64,000 bases of DNA, from positions 310,001-374,000 of the forward strand of contig OZ024847.1 of the NCBI GenBank assembly GCA_964017145.1. Reading direction: 5' to 3'. Position 1 is the stretch's first letter. Every line of letters starts with the position of its first letter. The DNA comes from Agrocybe praecox (taxonomy: Eukaryota; Basidiomycota; Agaricomycetes; Agaricales; Agrocybaceae). The notes below the pieces were generated by a model. It ran no database searches, had not been told where the DNA came from, and worked only from the letters and a program-made list of their open reading frames with translations. The translations under genes and the position numbers were made by a program. This document shows, one piece after another, positions 1-12,539 of the stretch.

Positions 1-424
1 TTCCCCTCCGATACGATCCCCCAAGAAAATAAACAAGAACTTACCTGAGCCAAGTAACAAGTGGTATTAGGCATATTGAAAGGTCTGTTCCAGAGCATTA
101 GCATCCTCCTATCCTTCCGAGACTCAAACGGGCCACTTACGGCCTTCCTGTAGTCGTAATATCGGTTGGGGTACCTAAACGTAATACGATCAGCCTTTGC
201 TGCCACCTGTAACAATAATCAGTTCATAACAAATCGAGCTATTACGCACCAGAAGACCATGTGTCCTGTGTACCAGCATTATAATCCTTTCCATTGAATC
301 CGAACGCTAGCAGGTTCCAGTTCACATCGAACGTTACACACGCAGATGGGCCCGCCGAGCTCGCTGCCAGAGCTGAAAGAGCTGAACCCGCGACTACGAA
401 ACTAGTAAGGAGTGACCACTTCAT
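1..424 (-). CDS. Secreted protein, N-terminal part (runs off window edge)
   Basis: The ATG at 424 opens a typical fungal signal peptide (MKWSLLTSFVVAGSALSALA, with a likely cleavage after an Ala). It is followed by a mature start containing ACVTFDVNWNLLAFGFNGKD. A donor GTGCGT lies at about 249. A later open stretch (about 199-45) ends in PNTTCYLAQ before another GTAAGT donor at 44, so the gene continues beyond base 1. The pattern (Cys plus a FDVNWNLLAF-like opening and a PNTTCY block) resembles a family of secreted basidiomycete proteins of unknown function that I recall only vaguely. The exon joints between 250 and 84 are ambiguous: a read-through exon and a further small intron are both possible. 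I assign no enzymatic role. Confidence 0.55.
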
Positions 425-1049
425 TCTTTCGTTGTGGTTGTATCAGAGAGCGTCAGAGAGATTTGTATAGGTATTAGGCGTATAGAACTTGGAGTTGTAA
501 AGAAGGACCTGGAAGCAGGGGATTAGAGAATAGAGAGGTAAGTAAAGAACGTGGTGGTGGTGTGGGATTAAGAAACAGCGTCAGCAAAGCAACCGGTAAA
601 TGGAAATCAAAATCACTCCAAGGCTAAAATTGGCCGCTCAAAATATTTCTGGCGGAGTCATGAACTGACCGGAATCCCATTTCAGCGGCGATTATTGATA
701 TCCTTATTTCAAATATTGCTTAAGTCTCAAGTTTCAACCTCGGGAGATAAACCTTCTGTGTTATGGAAGAGACACGATTTCCTCGAATTGAAATGAAAAG
801 ACGAAACAGACTGAGAAAAAAAATAGAACGAAGGGCAGGAAAGAGAGAAAGACGAAACAGAGGAGGTATAAGGCAACAACAAAAAATCGCACAAGCAAAC
901 AGAAGGTAACGCAAAAATGCATAACAATTCTAGATCTATAATCTGAGATATACATGCGAGCAAAAATACATGATAAAAATTATTAAAAAAAATAATGTAC
1001 AAATAGTCCAGAGATAAAAATGAGGAAATAGTGAAAAATCATTGACAGC

Positions 1050-3132
1050 TCAAACAGCTACAAGCAAACAGACTCCAGCAATGACAGAGGTCACCGTCGA
1101 AGCAACGATTCCATAGCTCGTAGACATCACAGCGCCATTCTTCATCGACAAACCGCGAATGACGAAAGCTAATTGGGTCTGAGAAGTAGTCGACGTCTGC
1201 GTCTCGGTCGAAGTCGAAGTTTGGGTGCTTGACGATTCGGATGATGATGACGCTGATGATGATGATTCAGGTGATGACATGGAGGATTGAGATTCGGTTG
1301 AAGTTGACATGGAACCGCCAGTGCCAACGCCAACGGGAGCGGTCTCAGTCGTCGACATGGCTGCTTCTGAAGTGGCTGATTGGTAACTATATGCGTCAAA
1401 TGAAGTTAGCAAAATATTATATGACAAGATCAGGACGAGAAGACGTACGCAGATGCAGCAGCATCCGGATTCTGATCCTGAGAAATCAAAACACCGTTGA
1501 TGACATGGGCGACACCATTGTCCAACAAGACGTCAGGACGAGTGACCTGAGCGGTGTTGTTACCGACAGTGACGAAAATACCAGTGTCGTTGGTAGAGAA
1601 AGACATGTCCTCTCCTGCGGCAGTGGTAACATGAGTGTCGTTGGTAATTTCCGTGGAATAGAGTGTGGTGCCGTTGATGTACTAAGCAAAGAGAAGAAAA
1701 TGTTACGCAAAGCACAAGATAAAAATGAATTAGGAAGACGTACGTGGTTAGAAATAATGTTCGACTGAGCACTCGCGTTACCCATGATACTGGCGAGCGT
1801 CTGGTTAACGTCGCTAGTGAAAGCACTGTCGCTGGGAACAAAGACAGTGATGCCTTTAGCCTGCTGCAAAACCTGGATAGCGGTCATGTTCATGTTACTC
1901 CCTCCAGCACCTCCTCCACCGCTGCCGCCGTTGTTATCGCCAGAGCCATTGTCTCCATCGGTGCTATTGCCGCCTTGATCTTGTCGAGCGGAGAGGCCAG
2001 CGGAAGACGTAGCCGTCTCAGTCGCAGTATCAGTGGTGGTTTCGGTTGAAGTGGCAGATTCGGTCATCGTACTGGAACTGCTCGATCCGCCACCTGAAGA
2101 AGAGTTGCCACCGGGAGTTAATTGAGTGTTGTTGAGCAGAAGGGTTGCAGCGTTAGCATCTAGAGCTGCGAGGGCAGAGGTGAGGTTGCCCGGAGGGACG
2201 AGAACACTGGTGATGCCGTTGATGAAGAGGTTATTCCAGCGAGTGCCATTGGTGACGGTGACGTTTTGCCTAGGAGGATAACTTCATGTCAGCGTCAACA
2301 TTGAATATTGAAGTAAAGAAGAAGGAAAAAAGGATACGAGACTTACGCTTGATTCCAGATGGTAACGTTACCATCCTCTCCACTTCGTGTCCAGACCAAT
2401 ACTTGCGACTTATTACCCTCGAGGTTGACCAAATTAGAGGCGTTCAGCAAAGTTCGGCCGATGGTAACGTTGGGATAGACGCCGCTGAATGGCTGAGGAT
2501 CGCTGGTGGATGAATTCGATTGATCTTGACGTCCAAACAGCCTCTCAAATATAACAGCAGCGCTTCCGGCAGATGTAGTCGCAGTTTCTGTGGCGGTAGA
2601 GGTTTCTGTGCTGGTGCTTTCGGAGGAACTTTGCGTTGAAGTTTCGGTGGTAGTTGAGGACGTAGTAGCGCCACCGCCTCCGCCTGAAGCAGAGGTATTG
2701 GTATAAGAGGTGTTGGTGAAGTCGCCGTTAACGAAATGATAAGAAATATATTCCGCAAGCAATGATGAGTTTCCAGAAACTTCCGAAGAAACATTTTGGA
2801 CTGTAATGAGGGTACGAAGCGGTAAGCATTATGGAAAAGAAGAAAGCAAAAGTAAACGTACATGCAGCATCGTCTGGCGCGAATAGTGTGTAATTCCTCC
2901 CACTAGACAACTCAGTGAACAATGCTTGACCTTGTTCGGTCTGGTTGATCTTCGTCAAGGTGTCCGCTAACTGGGTAAAGCCAGCCGCTTGCAGTGCACT
3001 AACGCAATCTTGAGCGTAAGTCGTAGACAAGTTGGACGAAGATGAGGAGTTGGAACTTTGATCCTGAGCAGCAGCCAGTAAAGGCGCCGCTAAAGGAATC
3101 AAGAGGGAAAGAGGTAATCCAGAAAAACGCAT
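1050..3132 (-). CDS. Fasciclin (FAS1) two-domain cell-surface protein, GPI-anchored
   Basis: Five exons keep phase: 3132-2862, 2800-2347, 2269-1744, 1681-1449 and 1386-1050, giving 606 aa. There is a signal peptide (MRFSGLPLSLLIPLAAPLLAA). Domain 1 carries the FAS1 signature NYTLFAPDDAAF and the matching LLAEYISYHFVNGDF. Domain 2 carries ITVFVPSDSAF and ends with DNGVAHVINGVLIS. Each domain is interrupted by a low-complexity Ser/Thr/Glu or Gly/Asn-rich insert ending in a similar RQDQ block. The C-terminus is a Ser/Thr-rich stalk followed by a hydrophobic tail (SVIAGVCLLVAV), as in GPI-anchored wall proteins, and many N-x-S/T sites are visible. FAS1 proteins mediate adhesion in the extracellular matrix or wall. 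ATG 3132 was chosen because it starts the signal peptide. Long ORFs on the opposite strand are shadows of the low-complexity segments. Confidence 0.85.
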
Positions 3133-4010
3133 GATAGGTGGAGTAGCTAGTCGAAAAAAGGGATGTGCAAGGGGGGAAATCCGAAAATTAAAAAGAGGAA
3201 AGAGGAAAGGAAATTTCCAAACGACTGTGGCAGCACTGAATAGAAGGAAGCTTATATACATGCGGGATATTTGAGACCTTGTCGAGGATTGGAGTAGCCC
3301 CTGCTGCGATCTCCTGCTCCAAAAAATGGCAGAGACCGTAGTAATGACCGATGGAGTGAGGAATGCTAGTGATCCCGTAAGACTTGATGCACATAAGTGT
3401 GTCGTCTAATTCAGGAAGAATACCCGTTACACGTCATGTTTTTCCAAGAAAGACGTTTCAATTAATTCCCTAAAACATCGATAAATCCCAAGTGAAATGG
3501 ACACAGACAGAGATACGCGTACTGTTTCTCGATCGAACAACAGGACTGAGGAACCAAAACAAGATATTCTTGGTGGTCCGGGTGCTCAGGTTACTAAGCC
3601 CTCGTTCCGGGTCGCTCTCGACACCCATTTTCGGTGCGTTACAGCAGCATGGAGCGAAATGGTGAGACATGCCCTGATACAATGGAGAAATTCCCCATAT
3701 TCAGAGACGTTTATCAAGTGTGTCACAGATGCATCATAGACGCGGTATTGCGCAAACCCCATCAGCGACACACGTCTCTATACCCTGTACACTATAAATT
3801 AAAACATATGATACGAAAATATCAGATTAAGGAACTTACTAGAATTAATGACTAGCGCATAGTGGTGCAAGCCAGAGAGATGCCAAAAATAAGTTCGGCC
3901 TCAGTAGAGTAAAATCATAATTTTAACGATTACGTAATCTTCTTGTCTCAACCAGCGGCGTTTGTGCAATGACGAGAAGTTCTTAACTTTCTCTTTATAA
4001 CTTCAAAAAA
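3133..4010. other. Intergenic, divergent promoter region
   Basis: This lies between the fasciclin gene (leftward) and the Tom6-like gene (rightward), so it should hold both promoters. Short overlapping ORFs of 60-80 codons in both directions show no domain or splice structure that I recognise. A purine-rich run lies directly upstream of the Tom6-like ATG (cttcaaaaaaATG). Confidence 0.5.
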
Positions 4011-4310
4011 ATGGCTCGTCGTGGTGCACCTTCTTCCCAACCAGCATATCTGCCACATCAGGCTCACGACCAGAGAGGACTTGTTGATCCTAACGAGTCA
4101 GCATTTTCAAGGTGAGGCTCAGTTTGGAGAATTTGTAGGCGTACGAACGCTGACGTTGACGTTTTCTTCGAATGCTGTAGGTTTTTGCGCACTGAGGTCT
4201 TTGCACCTGAAAAACTTCCAGGAAACATCAGCATTGCTTCAGCAGTTGGCGTCTTTGCTGCAGGAATCGTCGTGTTCAGGACGTGGGGAGACTTCCTCGT
4301 TCCAGCATAA
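4011..4310 (+). CDS. Tom6-like small mitochondrial outer-membrane protein
   Basis: A two-exon mini-gene: exon 1 4011-4111, intron 4112-4180 (GTGAGG...GCTGTAG, 69 nt), exon 2 4181-4310 ending in TAA, for 76 aa. Splicing joins an N-terminal hydrophilic part (MARRGAPSSQPAYLPHQAH) to a single membrane segment. The tail has the order short helix, GNISIAVGVFAAGIVVF, then RTWGDFLVPA. A C-terminal single-pass helix followed by W-x-(D/E)-(F/L)-L-(V/L)-P is what I know from fungal Tom6, a small subunit that stabilises the TOM import pore. The assignment rests on that tail pattern and the size. Another tiny tail-anchored mitochondrial protein is possible. The reading frame is continuous across the intron, which makes a chance ORF unlikely. 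Confidence 0.55.
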
Positions 4311-7300
4311 TGTGGAGAGGACTAGTCCGGGAGGCTTCATTGACTCGCCGAGGTTTACGGAGAGACGCGATAGTTCGTCCAACGCTTCTATATGTTTTTC
4401 TGCGACTAATTCTGCTGAACAGGAAGTTGATACAATACGTTCTTGTATTTCTCGTACTACCCCCATCTCAGCATAAGTATTGTTATATGAATTCACCTAA
4501 TACCTTTCTCGAAATGAAAACAAGTCAGGGTTACTTCCACCCGAAAATTCGGTCCAAGTTCATGGAAATGCACATATTTTCTGAGGCTGCTATTTCTTAC
4601 TCAGGTCATGTACAGGTGGAGAAACTTGCAGTGGACAAAAAGGATCCCGAGGCCGAATGAAGGTGGAGATGTACTAGTGCTCCGACCTCTGCTCAACCAA
4701 GCATATCAATAAGTTGAACATCTCCTATGTATCATCTTTCGTGTGACTTACCCATCGTGGGCATTGCCGAGTTTTCGAGTCAGTCTCTATTTTTGTTTCT
4801 TACTTCAGAGCTGGAAGGAAATCAGGACAGTGGAAATATGGTGTGTTTGTCCATTGCCGTCGCGACTTTTCTATTCTTACTCTCCTTTTAAGCTCAACGC
4901 GACGCAGCTTCTCAGCAAGCCTATCGCAAAGCAATCCAATAATCCAATACCTTGGATCCATGACGACAAAAGCTCCCTTGACTCTCTGCTTTACAGATCC
5001 TATCTTACCCAATGGCATGGCATACTCCGGATATGGGGTCTTTAACACAGCGATTTAAGCTTCATTTCGGGTTCCTGGAATCAGTATGTGCGGTTTAATT
5101 CTTCCTAATGGTTTGTTGTGATTCTTATCTTAATTTGGTTGAAGGGTTACACGTCCTTCATCCAATCTATCACTCAACTTGATGCATACCTCGCGTTGAG
5201 CCGTTTTAATCGTTCTTGCAGCCCCTGTATAAATCTGTGACGACCAAGACAGAAGAGCTCTGTCGATGTCCGAAGCAGTTTGCGAATAACGACTTGTGTT
5301 CGACATAATTGCGGTTTAATGTCCTCGTCAGGTGTATGTCGTGATCAATAGCATTTCAGGTGTCGTTATATATCCAAGCTGTGCATTTGGATCTCCGTCT
5401 TGATTCATTCGTTCCGCAGGGATTTCCTCTCTGCCACGTTCTTATTGGCGGGATTCTCCTCGTCCAACTAAATGTTTATTTCAGCCCCCATACTAACAAG
5501 GAAGAAAATAAACAGTCAAGCTCTCGAATCCTAGATCATTTCAACTTCTCTTTCCCCCACAAAAAGCACCCATTACCCCGGAATATTGCGGGAAAATCCT
5601 ACAATCCATTCTTCGATTGACCTGTGTAGCTCAGCTGGCCAGTTAGGAGTCAGGACACAAATGGGAAAGAAGCGCGAACCAAAATAAAAATGCACCAGCT
5701 GCGAAGACCTTAAAACTTCCTGGTGCTTCTACGTCGCACCCTAACCGTGCCTAAACGTCTAGCCGTCGACCATTTCCTAGTCTGCTCACTCGTGGAGCTT
5801 GCATTGGTTGAAGGGTTTCTGGGAAACTAAGCTAGACGGGGGATGTACATGGTGTGAATACCCAAAATATTTTTGGATCCAAAAATCCTTTAGACACCGA
5901 AGAGGCTGTTCAGAGGATTATTTCGATCGTTAGGAGCAAGAAGATCCAGCTATAACGTTAAGCTATGTATGTTGAATTTTTATATCCACTTGTGTTTATT
6001 TGATCCTGATAATTTCCTTTCTTCAGGCGTCATGCGGTGGTTTTGCAAATTTTATTTAAACGACTGGTTTAATGAAATGCAGTGTAACTCAAATTGTCCG
6101 TTCTATTAATCTTCATGAGACTGCCTGGGCAAATATTGATAATAGACCTGACAGATATGCGAATTCGCGCACGTTCATTCTATGTTTTTCTGTTGCGCCC
6201 CTTGGTGATTTCGCTCTCTTCGGGCAGGCTGAAGATCAGCTGGCCATACCACGTTTTCTCTCGACTACGTCCCGTTAGTATTAAGCTTCAAGTCCTTGGA
6301 AGAATTTGGCAGGTCATGTTCCTGTGAACAGATGCGTTAATTTAGCTGATAGGCAGTTGACCTTAAAGAAGTATATGCCTCAAAAACGCAATCTTAGTAT
6401 TGACCTGGAGCAATCTCGATATCACGAGTGCAGGCGCCTTCCATGGTGCCCGCAATTGACGTGAGCCATTGCAAGCTAGAGGGTTACCGGAATCAATAAA
6501 AACTAACCACATGTCTTTCTCAGCTCTCAGCGAAGACGCTTATTCTGCTTTTGTCCTATTTCTCCCTTCCTGTTGGGCTGGCTGTCAATGCTTAAACGTA
6601 CCGAAGGCGAGACTTTGTGAAAGGCGGCAAAGAATGCTGTGCACAAACCCCCCGACGAGCCCCACATGCCTGGTTCTGTTTCTGCCAATGCGGTTCGCGT
6701 TTTGCGCTTTTGCTACCCACCTGCTACTGGTTATCAATGCCCTTCCTGATTCAGGTTTTCAGTCGATCATTTCCTTGTGGTCCATACGAGCTGGATTGCG
6801 AATTCGAGGGTTCAAACCGTTCGAAACCTCATCCAGAAACTGTCGCTGATACTTTCAAGCCGATAAGGTCTTCCACAACATGCGAGTTCGTGCCCAAAAG
6901 CTGCCTTTCACACCAACCCATCACTCTTCCTGGTCGTTCATCAAGGATGTGGCGTGCACCGATCCACGAAATTTTTGCTTCTTAATCTCTTATCATCCTC
7001 GTTGAATGTTAGGAAGAACTTGGAAGAATAGCGCACGACAAATGTTATTTTTTTAAAAGCTCGCACACTTTGCACTTAATCCGGACGTCGGATGCCAGAT
7101 TTGGAAATTTTCAACTCTTCATTCATTCATTCATTCAAAAATTCCTTCGAAGCCAGAAACCTTCAAGTTCAAACATTATACATATAAACTGGTATCATCG
7201 GTGTCCCCATTCAGGTGTCGAGGACTTTCTTTCTATTATTATTTCTAATTCAAATGTCTCTTAATACATAGTTGCCAGTTACTCGCGTGCTTTCGTTCGT

Positions 7301-9904
7301 TCCGGAATACGTACCTACGAGCTTAAAGCTTCGATCCCGGATGCAACATACGTACGAGGTACGCTGAACCTTGCTTAGTGCTTGTTGCCTGCAATCCCGG
7401 AGAACAGCCAAAGCGCATCCGGCCTTTTCGAGGCCCGGATGGACAGAGACGCGTATTTTTCGGTCGGAATGATAATCCAAAAAACTATTATTCCCCGTAC
7501 GGCGTCTTCGGTTTTCGCATATTGGGGACACCGGTAGAAAAAAGATTAGAGAACACAGCATCAACCTCGGCAAACTATGAAAATGGAGACTGTTTGGAAG
7601 GAGTTGGAAGGTCCTAGAAACCTGAGCCTCATGTTAAGCACATGATTTTGCCCGATTCCTCGATGAACTGATGATGTTATCGAGATACTAGACGGCGTGC
7701 GCTCATGGATCGACGGCGTAACTACTGTAAATGAGAGGCGGAGTAGGCTGGACTCTGGACTGTCTCACATTTTCGTCCCGGTATTCCACTGATTTGAAGT
7801 GATTATTGTGGATTAGAAATTTGGATATCTCTCGAAGTGTACAACTGTTGCGTATTACTGCAATTTGCGAAGATCTAGACGTTACAAGCCACTCGCGATC
7901 CCGAAAAGTGCGATGGGTCGTGAACTGCCTTAGAGCTTCCCTTAGTTTCTTGGTTGTCCGCCTGACCTTTCCCGACCTAGCAAGAGACCCCAAATTATCT
8001 TGGACACTCTGAGTCTAAATGATGCAGGTGATATCCCCTGTTGTCTGTTTTCTTGAACCTTGCAGATCGTCTGATGTACCCATAGAAGCCTCCTATCGAT
8101 AGGTGTAGTGAGGGACGACGGTTATCAACAGTGATAAGATGGTTCAGTGCTCCGATATGATATGCACAGAGCAGTAAAGAGCTTCCTTTCCTGATGTCTT
8201 TTCACGGCGCGCTGGTTTTCCCCGAAAGGGACGGGCGTTGGATCAGTGACTATCGACATGCTCATTTTGGCCACTCTTTTCAAGACGACATATGGAGGAA
8301 AAAAAGACGAATTCGTTGCAATTACCGCCATTAGAATGTGTCATAAGTGTGTCCATTTTGATGGAAAACTTCAGCGCTCTTTAACGAGACATGGCGACAC
8401 GGATTGGACTGAGCTACTAAGGTATGCTAAAGTTATTAAGTGGCGCATCAGGTGCAATGCTGCAGCGGTCTGAAAGACACTGGCAACTCCAGACAGTTGT
8501 CAGAGGTTGACACTATTGCACTCATGACGACCTGGTTGCAGTGGTACATTTCAACACGGAGGTTAGTGTCCATGGTTATCAGTTTCCAATGGACTCCCAT
8601 CGCTGGCTCGAACTGGTCGAAAGGAGCAAGTCCGGCGTTTCGCTTCCGCAAAAGAGCTCCAGAGAGTTTAATAAGCGTCGTCCATCTACTTAGAGTAGAA
8701 ATAACGGTATTGGAAGGGCACATTCCACCCATTCCACCCCAGATTTTTTCGCAAAAATCATCTCATCTTCGCTTGACATCAAGCATGGACTGTGTTTTCG
8801 GGGCGCGGTGACGTCGTATGTTGTATATGCACATTATAACATTTAGTATCCTCAAATAAATTTGCGCTGTATTCGAGCGTAAGTAATCATAGTGATTCAA
8901 GGATGGGTAGAAACAACGATGCTTCAAAATCCGAAGGCCCAAATCTTAGTACTTCCTACTACTGTCTCCGACCGACACCGCTATTGCATCCTGATATCTT
9001 GGAAGATGTGTTCTGGATGATTCCGAGACTTTCATAAGATTTAGCAGGATTTTAACTGCAACATTTTACCATTGGCATTAAAATATCAACGTACTTGATT
9101 GTCGGTGAATTATCGGTATGCGGCGCACTGTTTCGACATCATTCGAGGACATCAACGTTACGAATTTCCTACGAAGACAAGTACATCATTTAGAAGCGTA
9201 TAGCTATCTTCGGAGCTCTTCTGTTCTGCTGCCTGGGACGAGCTGAGAAGCATTCTTTTTTTTCGTCCTGGCGTTGTACTGTAGCTGAAACATCATGACT
9301 CACTGCTGTGCCCATCCTTCCGGGGTTCTTGCAAAAATCTATGAATACACTCAGCGCGGTTTTACCAAACGAGCCACGGATTTTGCTACAAAAACGTGTC
9401 TAGGGAAACATACATTCTTTCTTTTTAGGTATATCTCCTAAGATCTGAGAATTTCAGTTTGGGTTATTCTTGTTGCGAATACCACATTGCAGTCGGTGAG
9501 GATACTGCGTTGGGACATGTATTTCCATGGTTAAGGTGAACAAGATAATAACACAATAAAAATGGACATGATCTATTTGAGGAGCGCAGTGCATTCAGAG
9601 TGGTGTGGTACTAGGCCTTGAAACTTGATATCGTTATCGTGTTTTCCATCGAAAGAGACAAGGTGGGCGAGCAAAAGCCTTATTCACATCGAGGAGCGCA
9701 GCCGCAAACAGTAACTTGTTCCTCTGCCAAAATGCTTGCTTCAAGTATTTACCCGGAGCACACGGTTGGCTTGAGTTGTTGGCGCGTACAAGTGCAAATA
9801 TAGCAAGGTTATATTTCCGCAGGAAAAAAAACAGGCAGATAAAACATTAGAGGTACTAATAACCATGAATATACAATCTTACTAAGAAGTGGAGGGTTCA
9901 AAAC
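4311..9904. other. Gene-poor region, no supported gene
   Basis: Only short overlapping ORFs occur here. The longest are two out-of-phase ones of about 125 codons at 6469-6985 and one of 123 codons at 8440-8811. None has a recognisable domain, a consistent exon series or a signal peptide. A short simple repeat, (ATTC)n, lies at about 7118-7136. This could be decayed coding or transposon sequence, but I see no terminal repeats or transposase motifs. Confidence 0.45.
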
Positions 9905-11092
9905 CTAAAGCCTTGGTTTAATTAGATGAGCTACACTTTGAGGATCAATGACCGATTGTGGGTACGGGAAGAAGGTAGTCTGCATATGCATAGTACCGCC
10001 ATCCACCGGTAGAACCTGTCCGGTGATATATGATGCAGCGTCGCTAAAGAGGAAAATAGTGGCATTCGCAATGTCACCAACAACACCCATGCGACCCGCT
10101 GGATAACCTGGACGGCCGGAAACCTCGCCCTTGGGAGAAAGACGATCCATGCCTTCGGTACCAACTATTGGCCCTGGAGCGATAACGTTCGAACGAACGC
10201 CATTTGGTCCTTCTTCTACTGCAAGCACCGCTGATAACGCGTCCACTCCCGCTTTTGCGGCAGAGACATGAGCTTGGAAGGGTGTTCCTGCGGAACATGA
10301 GAAAACGCTCTTCGGATATCAGACGTCCAACTTGCCGTTGTAATGGAGTGTAGCGCTAACGTGAATGTAGGCACCTTTAGAGGCACGAATATGAGCCAGA
10401 GTCGCTTTAATCGTGTTGAAGCTTCCAATCTATTAACGGGCCACATGTAAATGGGGATCCTTGTAAACATAATAATAATAATAAAATCGTAGGGAAAGGG
10501 ATACGTACGGTATCAATCTCCATAACAGTTTTGAACGCGTTCTCTGACATGGCAGAAATGGGGACCAAGAAATTTCCAGCAGCGCCTGATTGAGATTGAG
10601 GGCTTAGTTTTTAGATGAATTCGCATAGATACGCTCGGTTCGTACCACAAATGACATAGTCAATTCGTCCGAACTTCGCAATGGTTTTCGCCACTGCCTC
10701 TTTCAGAGTTGCTGGGGATCTCACATCTCCCTGGGTGGGTATACATTCACGACCTGTTGCTTCTGACAGCTCCTTGGCAGCTTTTGCTAAGCGTTCGAGA
10801 CTTTCAAGTACCGATGAAAATTGTCAACCAGCAGGACAACTTTCTATAGTTGATCATAAATACGCACTTGCGTCCAACGATGGTTGCGTTCGCACCATGA
10901 CGCATCTAGGCAACAATAAGTGTGTGACACGTTCTCAAGGTTAATAAATAGACAACATACCATGGCTTCTGTCATTCCACGACAAATACCGGATCCTCCT
11001 CCCGTACAAAAGAGGACTTTCCCTTTGAAGATATCGGGTTTGAAAACAGAGGTTGAATCCGCGATAGGAACTACATATGGAGAAGGGGCCAT
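9905..11092 (-). CDS. Short-chain dehydrogenase, 2,4-dienoyl-CoA reductase-like, possibly peroxisomal
   Basis: A multi-exon gene starting at ATG 11092 ([17 protein letters not shown]). The Rossmann glycine motif reads [18 protein letters not shown]; the GGSGICRG form and the following [13 protein letters not shown] are characteristic of peroxisomal 2,4-dienoyl-CoA reductases (yeast Sps19 type), which remove double bonds of unsaturated fatty acyl-CoAs during beta-oxidation using NADPH. Further blocks are [22 protein letters not shown], then GAAGNF, and [20 protein letters not shown] with the SDR Lys. The C-terminal part has [12 protein letters not shown] and [11 protein letters not shown]. The protein ends in PRL, a weak PTS1-like tripeptide. 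Exon borders include GCCATG|GTATGT near 10961. The expected length of about 300 aa fits the family. A related SDR cannot be excluded. Confidence 0.8.
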
Positions 11093-12539
11093 GGTAGCAG
11101 TTATCAGTGTCTCTGTACGGGTGCTCTTGAGCAACTTCTGAGTGCCTTATAGAGTTCGAAGGGTGCAGTTATGGACGAAGGAGAGGAGTAAGTAGGTTAT
11201 CAAACAGAAGCTGAAGCCGACACGCCAGCGGCAACTTACACCGGCTATCGGCACGTTTTTCTACCGGTGTCGCGCTGGTCCTCCCCCGCATTCCCCTATT
11301 TTTCATCAATCTCATGCACGTCGTCGTCTTTTTGTGAGAAATTCATGTAAGGCCGAGCTTGCACTTTGTAAGTTAATTATGGCAGCTTAACGTTTATCCT
11401 TTGCTAATAATCGGAGCTCGGGCCTAGTGAAAAATAACACGGACTAAGTCTACTATGTCATTGGGCGGATACTTTTGTACGCAGCTCCCATGGCATTTTG
11501 CGAGATATTTTCAGAGCCATATTTAAACTTTCAGCAGGACAGTAGATGGGAGTTTTATGGTCGTTTTTGTGGGGTTCTGTGTAACTTATATGTCATAACC
11601 ACGCAGCGACGCGCAAAAATAAATCAGTTCTAAATTTCGGGTTGACCAACTGCATCAATCGTTCACCTCGGTCAGGCAACTCGTTCGTTGTCAAAGACTG
11701 CGGAGTGGCTTGGAGCGAAGAGCCTGGGCTTTAGAAGAATGCTTGAACGTTTGCAGAGTCTCTTTCTTCACTGGTTCAGTGCGCCAAAGTCCAACTCAAA
11801 AGCACGATTTCTTCCCACGCTCATTTTTGGCGCTTGAGATAACCGTACATTAAGTTAAACATAAGTATTAAGCAGATAAAAATTTGACTGTTTCTGCACC
11901 GTCGCGTCGAAAATTTGATTTTACGGCCATGTTTTCTCCTGACAGGTGTGGGCGTCGCTCGGTTTTATGAGATCCATTGCGTTAATTGGATTGTCATAGA
12001 GTGCGGGGGAAACCTTATCGGTCAAAAGGCCGTCAAATCAAACCTGATTGATAATTCCTAATGACTACAACCTGCTTATTGAATAGCATTCATATTAGTC
12101 CTGTGTACTTACCGGCGGCATCTTAACGCAGATCCAATACATAAAATTCAATATAATACTTAGCCTTCAAAAACTGAATTGACGAGGACGTCGAAAAGAC
12201 GTACACCATCAATTCAATCCTCTTCGACCAGATAAAGTCCGCAAATCAGATGTTGTATGTATGTATTAAAGATAGACTTGTATCGACGTAGATGTAGGGT
12301 TATATAACTTTGTGAGATCAACACACACTGGTGGATCAACGGGCTGCCCGAATACTATAAACAAAACGAAACAACGACTATAAAGTGGATACATTATGAA
12401 AGAAAAAATGTGTGAAGCGTATCGACCATGTATACCAGTACGAAAAAAAAAGTATGTGAAAGAGACGAGAAATAACAACAATATTGAAAGCGACGACAAC
12501 AAATGATTTTTGTACAGAAAAAATATTCAAATACATCAA
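11093..12539. other. Intergenic
   Basis: Sequence between the reductase promoter (right of 11092) and the 3' end of the HMG-box gene. A pyrimidine-rich stretch lies near 11280-11310. No gene, RNA or repeat was recognised. Confidence 0.5.

Noticed and set aside
1229..1768. Plus-strand ORF of 179 codons
   Set aside because: Antisense to the low-complexity and FAS1 exons of the fasciclin gene; its start (MTIRMMMTLMMM) is a complement of Ser repeats.
5621..5665. tRNA-like start GTGTAGCTCAGCTGGCC
   Set aside because: It resembles a D-arm, but no matching acceptor stem, anticodon arm or TTCGA-type T-loop follows at a tRNA distance.
6469..6985. Overlapping ORFs of about 125 codons, Cys/Phe-rich
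   Set aside because: Two frames overlap with equal length, and there is no domain, splice structure or signal peptide; chance is the simplest explanation.
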